Assembly (NCBI RefSeq): GCF_021653995.1
Contig: NZ_JAJJOZ010000001.1
Span: 310,001-374,000, forward strand
DNA: 64,000 nucleotides
Reading direction: 5' to 3'
Origin: Allopusillimonas lactea
GTDB lineage: Bacteria > Pseudomonadota > Gammaproteobacteria > Burkholderiales > Burkholderiaceae_B
Shown: positions 1 to 9,240 of the stretch, one piece after another
Layout: each line of letters starts with the position of its first letter
How positions within the stretch are numbered: position 1 is the stretch's first letter
Translations under genes and position numbers: made by a program
Notes under the pieces: model-generated
What the model was told of the DNA's origin: nothing
The model's database searches: none
The model's input: the letters and a program-made list of their open reading frames with translations, nothing else

Positions 1-435
1 CTGGGTGTTTTTTCGGTCATTGCATTTGCCGCTGCCCAGGCTTTCCCACCCATTCCCGGCCAACAGTTCGGGGCCAGCCTTTTCCCTTCTGTGATTGCCG
101 CGGGCCTGTTCATTTGTGCCGTGCTGCTGGTGATACAGGGTCTGCGCCGCCGAGCGGTCAGCGTGGCGCGGGCTGACTGGATGCGCGACCCTGTATCGGT
201 GTTGCGGTTTGCACTCGTGCCGGGTGTGCTGGTTTTTTACTTTTCCGCCAGTGATGCGCTTGGCTTTCTGCTTTGCGCCTTCCTTAGCCTGATGGTGCTT
301 TTCCGCGCGTTCGGCGTGACGTGGCGGCGGGCGCTGCTTTGCTCGGCAGCCAGCGTGCTGGTGATCCATTTCATGTTCTACAGCGTGCTGCACGTGCCTC
401 TGCCTTGGGGTGTGCTGGGCGCCTTTGCCTGGTGA
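1..435 (+). CDS. Tripartite tricarboxylate transporter, small membrane subunit TctB (5' end cut by window)
   Basis: This is the C-terminal part of a TctB-family protein, the small four-helix membrane subunit of a TTT-family secondary transporter. The reading frame is open from the first base, so the start lies outside the window; a GTG at 91 is internal. Hydrophobic segments separated by a basic stretch (LRRRAV) are visible, as is typical of TctB. It lies 4 bp upstream of a tctA gene, and tctB-tctA is the usual pairing. The periplasmic Bug-type receptor that completes the system is probably upstream, outside the window. The substrate cannot be read from this fragment. Confidence 0.85.
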   Translation: MGVFSVIAFAAAQAFPPIPGQQFGASLFPSVIAAGLFICAVLLVIQGLRRRAVSVARADWMRDPVSVLRFALVPGVLVFYFSASDALGFLLCAFLSLMVLFRAFGVTWRRALLCSAASVLVIHFMFYSVLHVPLPWGVLGAFAW

Positions 436-439
436 CGCC

Positions 440-1960
440 ATGGAACTCTCCAATCTATCCGCCGCGCTTGCGCAGATTGCCGATCCGTTCGTGCTGGGCG
501 TGATCCTGTTCTCGGCCGTCTTCGGGCTGTTTGTCGGCGCGGTGCCTGGCCTGAGTGCCACCATGGCGGTGGCCCTTCTTGTGCCTGTCACCTTCTTTAT
601 GGATCCGGTGCCGGCGATTGCGATGATGGTGACGGCAACGGCCATGGCGATCACCTCGGGCGATATACCAGGCTGCCTGTTGCGCATACCCGGCACGCCA
701 TCGTCCGCGGCCTATACCGACGAGGCCTATGCCATGACGCGGCGCGGTCTGGCGGCTCAGGCGCTGGGGGCGAGCATTGTATTTTCGTGCATCGGCGGCC
801 TGTTCGGCACACTGGTACTGATCACCTCGGCGCCGATGCTTGCCGAGTTGGCGCTCAATTTTTCTTCCTATGAGTTTTTCTGGCTTGTGGTGTTGGGCTT
901 GTCGTGCGCCATCTTCATATCACCTTCCAGCACGTTGCGCGGCTTCGTCTCGCTTTTGATCGGGCTGTTGCTGGCATGCGTGGGCATGAATAACCCCGCC
1001 GCGTTTCCCCGGTTCACCTTCGGCAACGACGCTTTGCTCAATGGTGTCACGCTCCTGCCGATGATGGTGGGTATGTTCGCGATTTCCGAAGTGTTGCGCT
1101 ACGCCAAGGATGCGACGCAGACGCGCGTGGAGATCAAGGAGCAAGTCGCGAATATTTTCTCGGGCATGGGAGGCTTGCTGCGCCGCTACCCCAAGAGTGT
1201 GGTGCGCGGCAGTGTCCTGGGCACGGTCATCGGCGCCTTGCCGGGGGCGGGGGCGGATATCGCGGCATGGATGTCCTACGGCATCAGCAAACGCTTCTCG
1301 CGCGAACCCGAGAAGTTCGGCACTGGTCATGTGGAGGGCATTGTGGAGGCGGGTGCCGCCAACAACTCGGCGCTTGCGGGCGCCTGGATACCGGCGCTGG
1401 TGTTCGGCATCCCCGGCGACTCGATAACAGCCATTGTGATTGGCGTGCTCTATATGAAGAATATGGCGCCTGGCCCAATGATCTTCACCAACAGCCCGGT
1501 ACAGATATATGCCGTATTCCTGGTGTTCATTCTTGCCAACCTCATCATGCTGCCGCTTGGGTATCTTGCGGTCAGGCTGGCGAGCCGGGTGCTGAACGTG
1601 CCGCGCAATATCCTGATGCCGCTGATTCTGTTGTTCTGCATTGTCGGTACGTTTGCGATCAATAACAGTGTCTTCGACGTGATGGTGATGCTGGCCATGG
1701 GTGTGCTGGCGTTCGTTATGGAAGAAAACGACTTCCCGATTGCGCCGGCGGTGCTGGGGGTGGTGTTGGGCGGCATGCTCGAGGAGCACTTTATTTTTTC
1801 CATGATCAAGGCGGACGGTGATTTCATGATGTTCTTCAGCCGGCCCATCGCGGGTGCGCTTGGGGCGTTTGCCATATTGGTCTGGCTCACCCCGTTGATC
1901 AAGGCGCTTGTGCGGCTGAAAGCGAGACCGGCGCGGCGGGCGCGGGTGCAGCAAGGGTGA
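440..1960 (+). CDS. Tripartite tricarboxylate transporter, large permease subunit TctA
   Basis: This is a 506-residue, strongly hydrophobic protein of the TctA family, the large 11-12-helix permease that imports carboxylates with TctB and a periplasmic Bug receptor. The N-terminal region GAVPGLSATMAVALL and the later GALPGAGADIAAWMSYG are the family's glycine/proline-rich repeated motifs. ATG 440 is preferred over the GTG at 410, because 410 lies inside the tctB frame and ATG 440 gives the usual TctA N-terminus and length (about 500). It shares an operon with the preceding tctB and probably with the dehydrogenase genes that follow. The substrate is unknown; neighbouring enzymes suggest a hydroxy or sugar acid. 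Confidence 0.93.
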   Translation: MELSNLSAALAQIADPFVLGVILFSAVFGLFVGAVPGLSATMAVALLVPVTFFMDPVPAIAMMVTATAMAITSGDIPGCLLRIPGTPSSAAYTDEAYAMTRRGLAAQALGASIVFSCIGGLFGTLVLITSAPMLAELALNFSSYEFFWLVVLGLSCAIFISPSSTLRGFVSLLIGLLLACVGMNNPAAFPRFTFGNDALLNGVTLLPMMVGMFAISEVLRYAKDATQTRVEIKEQVANIFSGMGGLLRRYPKSVVRGSVLGTVIGALPGAGADIAAWMSYGISKRFSREPEKFGTGHVEGIVEAGAANNSALAGAWIPALVFGIPGDSITAIVIGVLYMKNMAPGPMIFTNSPVQIYAVFLVFILANLIMLPLGYLAVRLASRVLNVPRNILMPLILLFCIVGTFAINNSVFDVMVMLAMGVLAFVMEENDFPIAPAVLGVVLGGMLEEHFIFSMIKADGDFMMFFSRPIAGALGAFAILVWLTPLIKALVRLKARPARRARVQQG

Positions 1961-2087
1961 CGCGCGGCTGCCCGAATGGGCGTGAGGTCAGGCGGGTGTT
2001 GAACGCGGATGAAGGGCTAAATGAAGACGCATCGAAGATGAACGGCATCGACGGCATGATCAATGACGAGAATGGAGGCGGGCAGGC

Positions 2088-3212
2088 ATGACGAGAGGAG
2101 TGAATACAGCGCGGGCTATGAATGACGCGGGCGCGGATGCGGCGGGCGGACGTTATCGCGCCCACGATCTCGCGAGGTTTGCCGCGCAGGTACTGGAGCG
2201 GGCAGGCTTGCGGGCGGACATGGCGGCCACGGTTGCCGACGTGCTGGTGGAGGGCGATCTATTGGGCCACACCACGCACGGCCTTGCGCTGCTGGCGCCC
2301 TATGCGGCACAGCTTGCCGCCGGTGATATGGCGCGCAGCGGCGAACCTGAGCTGTTGGCCGACAAGGGCGCATCTGTGTTGTGGGACGGCGGGCGGCTAC
2401 CCGGCCCATGGCTGGTGAGTCAGGCGCTCGATACCTTGGCGCCGCGCGCCAGGCAGTTTGGCACTGCGACAATGGTCATACGGCGCAGCCACCATATTGC
2501 CTGTCTCGCCAGCTATCTGCTCAAGGCGGTTGAGCAAGATATGCTGGTGGTGCTGGCGTCGTCGGATCCGGCCGGACGCAGCGTGGCGCCCTTCGGCGGC
2601 ACGCGCGCGGTATTCACCCCCAATCCGATTGCGGCGGGCATACCGGCCGCGTCGCCACTGCTGATCGATATCTCGGCCTCGGTCACCACAAACGGGCAGT
2701 GCGCACGGCTCGCGCAGGCGGGCGCACGTTTTGACCACGAATGGCTGATCGATGCCGAAGGCCGGCCCACCCGCGACCCGGCTGTACTGTTCGCCTCGCC
2801 GGCGGGCAGCATTCTTCCCGTGGGCGGCCTGGAAGCGGGGCACAAGGGCTACGGCCTGGCGCTGCTCGTTGAAGCACTCACGGGCGGTTTGGCGGGCTAT
2901 GGCCGCGCGGACGATGCGCAGGGCTGGGGCGCCACCGTATTCATCAGCCTGTACGACACGGTGGGCTTTTCCGGCAAGGATGCGTTCCGCCGGCAGATGG
3001 ACTGGCTGGCCGAGCAATGCCGCGACAATCCGCCCAGCGACGCGGGGCGCCCCGTAAGGCTGCCCGGCGATCGTGCGCTGGCGCTGCGCGACGAACAGAC
3101 ACGACGGGGCGTCGCTCTGCATCAAAGCATCGTGCCAGTGCTGCGAGACCTCGCGCAGGCCCACCGTATTGAATTTCCACAAAGCAAGCAGGATTGGAGT
3201 CAACAGGCATGA
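2088..3212 (+). CDS. Ldh2-family NAD(P)-dependent oxidoreductase (malate / L-lactate / diketogulonate reductase type)
   Basis: A 374-residue member of the Ldh2/MDH2 family, which is distinct from classical lactate dehydrogenases and interconverts 2-hydroxy acids and 2-keto acids. Recognisable blocks are DLLGHTTHGLALL near residue 65, the RRSHHIACLASYL block carrying the catalytic-type His near residue 135, APFGGTRAVFTPNPIAAGIP, and GHKGYGLALLVE. Start ATG 2088 has a GGAGG nine bases upstream; an alternative ATG at 2118 lacks one. The stop overlaps the start of the following SDR gene (ATGA), indicating translational coupling. The exact substrate cannot be assigned; a catabolic role with the adjacent transporters is inferred. 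Confidence 0.88.
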   Translation: MTRGVNTARAMNDAGADAAGGRYRAHDLARFAAQVLERAGLRADMAATVADVLVEGDLLGHTTHGLALLAPYAAQLAAGDMARSGEPELLADKGASVLWDGGRLPGPWLVSQALDTLAPRARQFGTATMVIRRSHHIACLASYLLKAVEQDMLVVLASSDPAGRSVAPFGGTRAVFTPNPIAAGIPAASPLLIDISASVTTNGQCARLAQAGARFDHEWLIDAEGRPTRDPAVLFASPAGSILPVGGLEAGHKGYGLALLVEALTGGLAGYGRADDAQGWGATVFISLYDTVGFSGKDAFRRQMDWLAEQCRDNPPSDAGRPVRLPGDRALALRDEQTRRGVALHQSIVPVLRDLAQAHRIEFPQSKQDWSQQA

Positions 3213-3955
3213 ATCAACTGGATTTGAAAGGCAGGGTGGCCGTGGTGACGGGCGGGGCGCGCGGCATCGGGTTTGCAATCGCGCAGCGCATTCTGGGTTC
3301 GGGCGGCAGCGTCGCCATCTGGGATCGCGATGTCTCGCGCATGCGCGAGGCGCAGCAGGCACTGGGCGAGCGGTGCAGCACACATGAGGTGAACCTGACG
3401 GAGCTGGGCGCCGTGGAAGCGAGCGCCCAGGCAACGCTGGCGCGGCATGGCAAGGTCGATATTCTTGTCAACAATGCCGGGGTAACGGGCGGCAATGCGC
3501 TGGCATGGGAGCTTGATCCTGTGGGATGGAAAGAGGTGGTGGACATTAACCTGATCGCGCCGTACTACACCTGCCGCAGCCTGATTCCCCACATGATTGG
3601 GCAGGGCTACGGGCGCATTGTGAATATCGCCTCGATCGCCGGCAAAGAGGGCAACCCCAACGCTTCGCATTACAGCGCATCCAAGGCGGGGCTGATTGGT
3701 CTGACCAAATCGCTGGGCAAGGAATTGGCAGGCAAAGGTGTGCTGGTCAACGCCGTGACACCGGCAGTGGCCAAGACAGACATGTTCGCGTCGATGACCC
3801 AGCAGCACATCGACTATATGTTGTCCAAGATACCCATGGCGCGTTTCGTGGGTGTCGATGAAATCGCCGCCATGGTGTGCTGGCTGTCGTCCGAGGACTG
3901 CTCCTTCAGTACAGGCGCGGTATTTGACATTTCGGGCGGGCGTGGCACGTATTGA
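3209..3955 (+). CDS. Short-chain dehydrogenase/reductase (SDR, FabG-like)
   Basis: A 248-residue classical SDR. The Rossmann cofactor motif TGGARGIG is near residue 14, NNAGVTGG is near residue 90, and the catalytic Tyr155 and Lys159 lie in the YSASKAG block. The length matches classical SDRs. ATG 3209 overlaps the stop of the Ldh2 gene (ATGA), so the two are probably translated together. It presumably oxidises a hydroxyl group of a pathway intermediate. FabG-like fatty-acid function is unlikely given the catabolic neighbourhood. Substrate and cofactor preference are not evident from the sequence. Confidence 0.88.
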   Translation: MNQLDLKGRVAVVTGGARGIGFAIAQRILGSGGSVAIWDRDVSRMREAQQALGERCSTHEVNLTELGAVEASAQATLARHGKVDILVNNAGVTGGNALAWELDPVGWKEVVDINLIAPYYTCRSLIPHMIGQGYGRIVNIASIAGKEGNPNASHYSASKAGLIGLTKSLGKELAGKGVLVNAVTPAVAKTDMFASMTQQHIDYMLSKIPMARFVGVDEIAAMVCWLSSEDCSFSTGAVFDISGGRGTY

Positions 3956-4068
3956 CGGTTGCCCGGCGCGCTGGACAGCCGCATGGTGCCTGGGCAATGC
4001 CGGCCGCCATGCCGATTACTCGGCGTCCGCGGGCATGTGGATATGGATCGGGGCGGCCAGGAGGAGAC

Positions 4069-4677
4069 ATGACAGATAGCAGAAACACGCTGGCAGCGGA
4101 TTCCGGAGCTGACGGCGCAGAGGCGGCGCGGATTGCGCAGGTGGATGTGCGCCGCACCCGCACACTTGCCGACCATTTGTTTGCCATTCTTACGCTGATC
4201 ATCTCGTTTAGCTTGCTGACCATGCTCGTGCTCGTATTCGGCAACGTCGTGCTGCGCTATGTCTTCAACTCAGGCATCACGATTTCGGAAGAGGTGTCGC
4301 GCATGGCATTTGTATGGCTGACGTTCGCGGGCGCCGTGCTGGCCTTGCGCGCGCGCCAGCATCTTGCCATCAATATGCTGCTCGATCGCTTTTCACCGCA
4401 GGTGCAAAAGGCACTGCATATCGTCCGGCAGTTGCTGATCCTGTGGGTGTTGTGGCTGTTGATCGATGGCGGGTGGGAACAGACCGTGATTGGCGTGAAG
4501 ACGGTGACGCCTGTGTCGGGCCTGCCCATTGCGGTGTTCAGCGGCGCCGTGCTGTGCTCGTCGGTGCTGATGGCGCTCATGTTGTTGTGCGACCTGTATG
4601 CGGCCTTGCGCACACCGGCCACGCGCGCAACGGCCGGCAGGTTTCGCACTTCTGTCGACACTGTCGATGATGTCTGA
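4069..4677 (+). CDS. TRAP transporter small permease subunit (DctQ family)
   Basis: A 202-residue membrane protein with four predicted helices: one near residues 35-60, a second after the EEVSRMAFVWLTFAGAVLALR motif, and two in the C-terminal half. The EE(V/I)SR...W block is characteristic of DctQ proteins. ATG 4069 is chosen because it has a strong GGAGGAG ribosome site six bases upstream; a longer open frame from 3952 would add an implausible Pro/Arg-rich head overlapping the SDR stop. It lies upstream of dctM and dctP genes, making a complete three-component TRAP system that uses an ion gradient to import an organic acid. Confidence 0.92.
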   Translation: MTDSRNTLAADSGADGAEAARIAQVDVRRTRTLADHLFAILTLIISFSLLTMLVLVFGNVVLRYVFNSGITISEEVSRMAFVWLTFAGAVLALRARQHLAINMLLDRFSPQVQKALHIVRQLLILWVLWLLIDGGWEQTVIGVKTVTPVSGLPIAVFSGAVLCSSVLMALMLLCDLYAALRTPATRATAGRFRTSVDTVDDV

Positions 4678-4741
4678 GCGTATTGCCGGCGGGCTGCGCA
4701 GCAGCGCAACGGTGCGCTCAATCGTTCAAGGATATTGAACC

Positions 4742-6022
4742 ATGACAGTATTCATCTTCGTGGGTGCATTGCTCGGCTTCATGTCGATAGGCACGCCGAT
4801 CGCATTTGCATTATTGCTCAGCGCCATTGCGCTGATGTTCCATCTCTCTTTTTTCGATCCGCAGATCCTGGCGCAGAACATGCTGACGGGCGCGGACAAC
4901 TTTGCACTCATGGCAGTGCCGCTGTTCATGGTGGCCGGCGAGGCTATGAATGCGGGTGGTATGTCGCGGCGCATGGTGCACCTGGCGGCCAGCTTCGTGG
5001 GGCATATCAAGGGCGGACTGGGTTATGTGGCCATCATGGCCAGTGTGCTGCTGGCCGCGCTGTCGGGCTCGGCGGTGGCCGATGCCGCCGCGCTCGCCGC
5101 CATGCTGGTGCCGATGCTGCGCAGCCGCGGCTACAACATGAACCAGGCCACGGGGCTGATCGCGGCCGGCGGTATCATCGCGCCCATCATCCCGCCCTCT
5201 ATCTCCTTCATTATTTTTGGTGTAGCCGCGAATGTCTCGGTCACCAAGCTATTCATCGCCGGGATCGTTCCGGGCCTCTTGATGGGCCTGGTGTTGGTTC
5301 TGGTGTGGGCGTTTATCTCGGCGCGCTCGACCACCATTATTGCTTCTCCCAAGGAGCACTGGCCGGTGCGCCTGCGGGCGCTGCGCGATTCGATCTGGGC
5401 CTTGTTCCTGCCGGTCATCATCATAGGCGGCTTGCGCGGCGGCATTTTCACGCCCACCGAGGCCGCCGCTGTCGCAGCCATCTACGCCTTGTTTGTCGGC
5501 ATGGTGGTTTACCGCGAGATCACGGTCAAGTCCTTGCTGCCGCTGCTGGCCAGTGCCGCCATGACAACCAGCGTGGTGATGTTCATGGTGGCCGCGGCGC
5601 TGGTGACCTCCTACATGATCACCTTGGCGGATCTGCCGCAGTCCATCATCGAAATGCTAGGCCCGCTGGTCGAGTCGCCTACCTTGCTGATGTTCTGCCT
5701 GGTCATTCTGCTCACGGTGGTCGGCACGGCCATGGATCTCACGCCCACGATCCTGATTCTTGCGCCGGTGCTGATGCCGGTAATCGAAAAAGCCGGCATC
5801 GATCCCATCTATTTCGGCGTCATCTTCATTATGGTCGGATGCGCTGGGCTGCTCACCCCGCCGGTGGGCACGGTGCTGAATGTTGTATGCAGCGTTGCGC
5901 GCATACGCATGGAAGACATCATCAAGGGCGTTTGGCCCTACGTGATGGCATACACCGCGCTGATTGTGCTGCTGGTGCTGTTTCCGCAGATCGTGCTGGC
6001 GCCCTTGCGGTGGTTTTACTAG
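4742..6022 (+). CDS. TRAP transporter large permease subunit (DctM family)
   Basis: A 426-residue polytopic membrane protein of the DctM family, the ion-coupled transport channel of TRAP systems. Family blocks include the N-terminal IGTPIAFALLLSAIAL, the GSAVADAAALAAMLVP loop, the IIPPSISFIIFG re-entrant segment and a C-terminal LLTPPVGTVLNVV. Length is typical (about 425). It follows dctQ after 64 bp and precedes dctP by 41 bp. A second frame over this gene is also open without stops and runs into dctP, but it encodes His/Gly/Arg-rich sequence and is a GC-driven shadow. Confidence 0.94.
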   Translation: MTVFIFVGALLGFMSIGTPIAFALLLSAIALMFHLSFFDPQILAQNMLTGADNFALMAVPLFMVAGEAMNAGGMSRRMVHLAASFVGHIKGGLGYVAIMASVLLAALSGSAVADAAALAAMLVPMLRSRGYNMNQATGLIAAGGIIAPIIPPSISFIIFGVAANVSVTKLFIAGIVPGLLMGLVLVLVWAFISARSTTIIASPKEHWPVRLRALRDSIWALFLPVIIIGGLRGGIFTPTEAAAVAAIYALFVGMVVYREITVKSLLPLLASAAMTTSVVMFMVAAALVTSYMITLADLPQSIIEMLGPLVESPTLLMFCLVILLTVVGTAMDLTPTILILAPVLMPVIEKAGIDPIYFGVIFIMVGCAGLLTPPVGTVLNVVCSVARIRMEDIIKGVWPYVMAYTALIVLLVLFPQIVLAPLRWFY

Positions 6023-6063
6023 AACAACGCCCGCGCCGCGGGACAATTGAGGAGATAAATGAC

Positions 6064-7113
6064 ATGACTGGCGTATTCAAGCTCAAAAAGCGCATTGCCC
6101 TGAAGGCCCTGGCCCTGAGCCTGGCAGCCTTGGCGTCCATGGGATTGGCCGCCCACGAGGCGGTGGCTAAAGACATCAAAACCCGCATCATACGTTTCGG
6201 CTATGGCCTGGCCGACACCAGCCCGACGGGGCAGGCGACGCGCTTCTTCGCCGATGAAGTAGCCAAGCTCAGTGACGGCAAAATGAAGGTCAAAACATAC
6301 GGTAATGGGGCACTCGGCTCGGATGAGCAGATGCAGAACGCGCTCATCGGCGGTTCGCAGGAAATGACCTTTGTCTCTACCGCGCCGCTGGCCGGGCTGA
6401 TCAAGGAATTTGGCGTGTTCGATCTGCCCTTCCTGTTCGATAACGAGAAGGTTGCCGATGCGGTGCTGGACGGGCCCGAAGGTAGGAAACTGCTGGACAA
6501 GCTGCCTGAAAAAGGCCTTGTCGGGCTACTGTACTGGGAAAACGGTTTCCGCAATATCACCAACTCGCGTCATCCCATTGCGACCGTTCAGGACCTGTCG
6601 GGTATTAAGTTGCGCGTGATGCAGAACCAGGTGGCGCTTAAGGTATTTGATGGCTTGGGCACCAACGCGATCCCCATGCAGTTCACGGAGCTGTTCACGG
6701 CGCTTGAAACCAAGACCGTGGATGGGCAAGAGAACCCGCTCAGCACCATACAGACCAGCAAGTTCTACGAGGTGCAGCCTTATCTGACGATCTCCAATCA
6801 CGTCTATACGCCTTTTGTGCTGCTGGCCTCAAAGCGCTGGTGGGACAAGCTCTCGGATGATGAGCGGCAGATCATCAGCGAGGCCGCCAAAACCGCCCAG
6901 GCCAGGCAGCGCACGCTTAGCCGCGAAGGCAATGTGGCCGCCATGGACTTCCTGAAAAAGAACGGCATGAAGGTATCGTCATTCTCGCCGGCTGAGAAAG
7001 AGAAGATTCGTGAGAAGCTCGCACCCATTGTCAGCGGCTTGAAGGCGCAGATCGGTGTCGAGACGGTGGACGCCGTCATGGAGGCCGCCAAGAAGGCAGA
7101 GCAGGCGGCTTGA
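6064..7113 (+). CDS. TRAP transporter periplasmic solute-binding protein (DctP family)
   Basis: A 349-residue DctP-family receptor that captures the substrate in the periplasm for the adjacent DctQM permease. A signal peptide is evident: positively charged KLKKR, a hydrophobic LALSLAALASMGLAA core and a cleavage region near AVAK (residues 35-37). Mature blocks include LADTSPTGQATRFFADEV and the region ITNSRHPIATVQDLSGIKLR, which carries the conserved Arg that binds carboxylate substrates in this family. ATG 6064 has GGAG about 10 bases upstream. Substrate is unassigned; carboxylates are usual for the family. Confidence 0.92.
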   Translation: MTGVFKLKKRIALKALALSLAALASMGLAAHEAVAKDIKTRIIRFGYGLADTSPTGQATRFFADEVAKLSDGKMKVKTYGNGALGSDEQMQNALIGGSQEMTFVSTAPLAGLIKEFGVFDLPFLFDNEKVADAVLDGPEGRKLLDKLPEKGLVGLLYWENGFRNITNSRHPIATVQDLSGIKLRVMQNQVALKVFDGLGTNAIPMQFTELFTALETKTVDGQENPLSTIQTSKFYEVQPYLTISNHVYTPFVLLASKRWWDKLSDDERQIISEAAKTAQARQRTLSREGNVAAMDFLKKNGMKVSSFSPAEKEKIREKLAPIVSGLKAQIGVETVDAVMEAAKKAEQAA

Positions 7114-7147
7114 CCGGAAGCCGGCGCTGCTCCTTTGGACCGCACAC

Positions 7148-7175
7148 GCAGCACGGCACACGTAGCACGGCACAC
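7148..7175. repeat. Two tandem copies of a 14-bp CA-rich unit
   Basis: The unit G(C/T)AGCACGGCACAC occurs twice head to tail in the spacer between dctP and the dehydratase gene, followed by further ACGATGCGCACGATG near-repeats. The spacer (7114-7321) otherwise shows no gene. It may be a remnant of simple-sequence expansion; no function is evident. Confidence 0.5.
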
Positions 7176-7321
7176 ACGATGCGCACGATGCTGTGCGGCA
7201 GGCGCATCGCGGAGCTGAACACCACACATTCCACTACACAAATACACCGCAGCGCGCACGCCTCGCAACCATACACTGCCGCGCGTTCCGCGCGGTTTCG
7301 ATGACAAGGATTTTCACGGCC

Positions 7322-9112
7322 ATGGATACACCGGAATCTGATGCTTCCACACTGCGCAGCCGCAGGTGGTTCGACAACCCCGCCGACCCGGGCATGACGG
7401 CGCTCTATATCGAGCGCTACATGAACTATGGGCTCACGCGCGAGGAACTGCAGTCGGGCAAGCCCATCATCGGTATCGCGCAGACTGGTTCCGATCTTTC
7501 GCCTTGCAACCGCCACCATCTCGAGCTGGCCCGCAGGGTGCGTGATGGTATCCGCGACAGAGGCGGGGTGCCGCTGGAATTTCCCGTGCACCCCATCCAA
7601 GAGACGGGCAAACGGCCGACCGCAGCGCTGGATCGCAACCTGGCGTATCTGGGGCTGGTCGAGATCCTGCATGGCTACCCGCTGGACGGCGTGGTCTTGA
7701 CCACAGGCTGCGACAAGACTACGCCGGCCTGTCTGATGGCTGCGGCAACGGTCAACATCCCCGCCATCGTGCTCTCGGGCGGCCCCATGCTGGATGGTTG
7801 GTGGCGCGGCAAGCTGGCCGGTTCCGGCACGGTAGTGTGGGACGCGCGCAAACGCCTGGCTGCGGGGGAAATCGGCTACGGCGAGTTCATGGACAACGTG
7901 GCCTCGTCGGCGCCTTCGGCGGGGCATTGCAACACCATGGGCACCGCGCTGTCGATGAATTCGCTGGCTGAAGTGCTGGGCATGTCGCTGCCCGGTTGCG
8001 CAGCGATCCCCGCGCCGTACCGCGAACGAGGCTGGATGGCTTATGAAACCGGCAAGCGCATTGTCGACATGGTGCATGAAAACATTCGGCCGTCGGACAT
8101 ACTCACGCGAGAAGCCTTCGAAAACGCCGTGGTTGCGGCGGCGGCACTGGGCGCATCGTCGAACTGCCCCATCCACCTCATTGCCATCGCACGCCACATG
8201 GGGGTGGCGCATACGCTCGATGACTGGCAGCGCCTTGGGGCGTCAATACCGCTGCTTGTGGACTGCCAGCCCGCAGGCCGTTTCCTGGGCGAAGCCTTTC
8301 ACCGTGCAGGTGGGGTGCCGGCCGTGATGCGCGAACTGCTGGCGGCGGGCCGGTTGCAGGGAGGCGCGATGACGGTTACTGGCAAGACGGTGGCAGACAA
8401 CCTGCGGGATGTCGCCGAGCCGGACCGCGAAGTTATACGCCCCTGGGGCAAGCCGCTGAAGAAAGATGCCGGGTATGTGGTGCTTAGCGGCAATCTCTTT
8501 GAAAGCGCTGTCATGAAAACCAGCGTGATTGACACTGCCTTTCGGGACAGGTTTCTGTCCGATCCGGCGCATCCGGGTGTGGTCGATCTGAAGGCCGTGG
8601 TATTCGAAGGCCCCGAGGACTATCACGCGCGCATCGAAGACCCCGAACTGGGCGTGGACGAACACACGCTGCTGGTCATCCGCAACGCGGGGCCCGTGGG
8701 CTACCCGGGCGGGGCGGAAGTCGTCAACATGCAGCCGCCTGCCGCATTACTTGCGCGCGGCATTGAGACACTGCCCACCATGGGTGATGGCAGGCAGAGC
8801 GGTACCTCGGCCAGCCCCTCCATTCTAAACGTGTCGCCCGAGGCCGCCGTTGGCGGCGGCCTGGCCTTGCTGCGCACGGGTGATGTCGTACGCATCGACT
8901 TGAATCGTCGGCGCGTGGACGCGCTGCTGCCCGACGGCGAGCTGGAACGGCGGCGCGCAGCCTGGCAGGCCCCCGAACTCAAGCACCAGACGCCGTGGGA
9001 GGAGATCTATCGCGGCATGGTGGGCCAGCACCAGACAGGCGGTTGCCTGGAGCCGGCGACGCAGTATCTGAACATCATCGAGACGCGCGGCGAATCGCGC
9101 AACAATCATTGA
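7322..9112 (+). CDS. IlvD/Edd-family dehydratase (sugar-acid dehydratase type)
   Basis: A 596-residue protein of the dihydroxy-acid / 6-phosphogluconate dehydratase superfamily. These Fe-S enzymes remove water from 2,3-dihydroxy acids to give 2-keto-3-deoxy acids. The LTTGCDKTTPACLMAA block contains the cluster-ligand Cys (about residue 130), with SAGHCNTMGTA and a C-terminal GDGRQSGTSASPSILN also matching. Its close resemblance to the pentonate/hexonate dehydratase branch, together with non-biosynthetic neighbours, argues against ilvD itself. ATG 7322 is favoured by AAGGA 11 bases upstream; ATG 7301 has no site, so the start is uncertain. It probably acts with the upstream TRAP and TTT transporters in sugar-acid catabolism. 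Confidence 0.88.
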   Translation: MDTPESDASTLRSRRWFDNPADPGMTALYIERYMNYGLTREELQSGKPIIGIAQTGSDLSPCNRHHLELARRVRDGIRDRGGVPLEFPVHPIQETGKRPTAALDRNLAYLGLVEILHGYPLDGVVLTTGCDKTTPACLMAAATVNIPAIVLSGGPMLDGWWRGKLAGSGTVVWDARKRLAAGEIGYGEFMDNVASSAPSAGHCNTMGTALSMNSLAEVLGMSLPGCAAIPAPYRERGWMAYETGKRIVDMVHENIRPSDILTREAFENAVVAAAALGASSNCPIHLIAIARHMGVAHTLDDWQRLGASIPLLVDCQPAGRFLGEAFHRAGGVPAVMRELLAAGRLQGGAMTVTGKTVADNLRDVAEPDREVIRPWGKPLKKDAGYVVLSGNLFESAVMKTSVIDTAFRDRFLSDPAHPGVVDLKAVVFEGPEDYHARIEDPELGVDEHTLLVIRNAGPVGYPGGAEVVNMQPPAALLARGIETLPTMGDGRQSGTSASPSILNVSPEAAVGGGLALLRTGDVVRIDLNRRRVDALLPDGELERRRAAWQAPELKHQTPWEEIYRGMVGQHQTGGCLEPATQYLNIIETRGESRNNH

Positions 9113-9144
9113 ACCATTGGCACCCGTCAACGCTACTAAGCCCT

Positions 9145-9180
9145 CCGCATCGACCTCCCTGTTATCGGGAGGCGATGCGG
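9145..9180 (+). terminator. Stem-loop after the dehydratase gene (terminator-like)
   Basis: CCGCATCG-A-CCTCCC pairs with GGGAGG-CGATGCGG around a 7-nt loop: 14 base pairs with one bulged A, starting 33 bp after the dehydratase stop. The following TTGTG is only weakly T-rich, so this is a possible terminator or mRNA 3'-end stabiliser, not a certain intrinsic terminator. Confidence 0.5.
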
Positions 9181-9240
9181 TTGTGAGCGTCGCAGCGCGC
9201 GGCCGCCCCTGCACGTGACGACCTTGAAAAAAAGCACATT

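Noticed and set aside
920..1954. 344-codon open frame antisense to tctA
   Set aside because: Shadow frame rich in His, Arg and Gln; tctA is unambiguous on the other strand.
4735..6063. Long open frame (with dctP, 792 codons) overlapping dctM in another phase
   Set aside because: The translation before 6064 is His/Gly/Arg-rich with no family resemblance, while dctM and dctP have clear motifs. It is a GC-driven stop-free shadow, not a fusion gene.
7148..7175. CA-rich tandem repeat as part of a CRISPR or REP array
   Set aside because: Only two copies of 14 bp with no regular spacers; it does not fit CRISPR or REP structure.
7322..9112. Assignment of the IlvD/Edd gene as biosynthetic ilvD
   Set aside because: Sequence blocks resemble the sugar-acid dehydratase branch and the neighbours are catabolic and transport genes, so the ilvD symbol was withheld.
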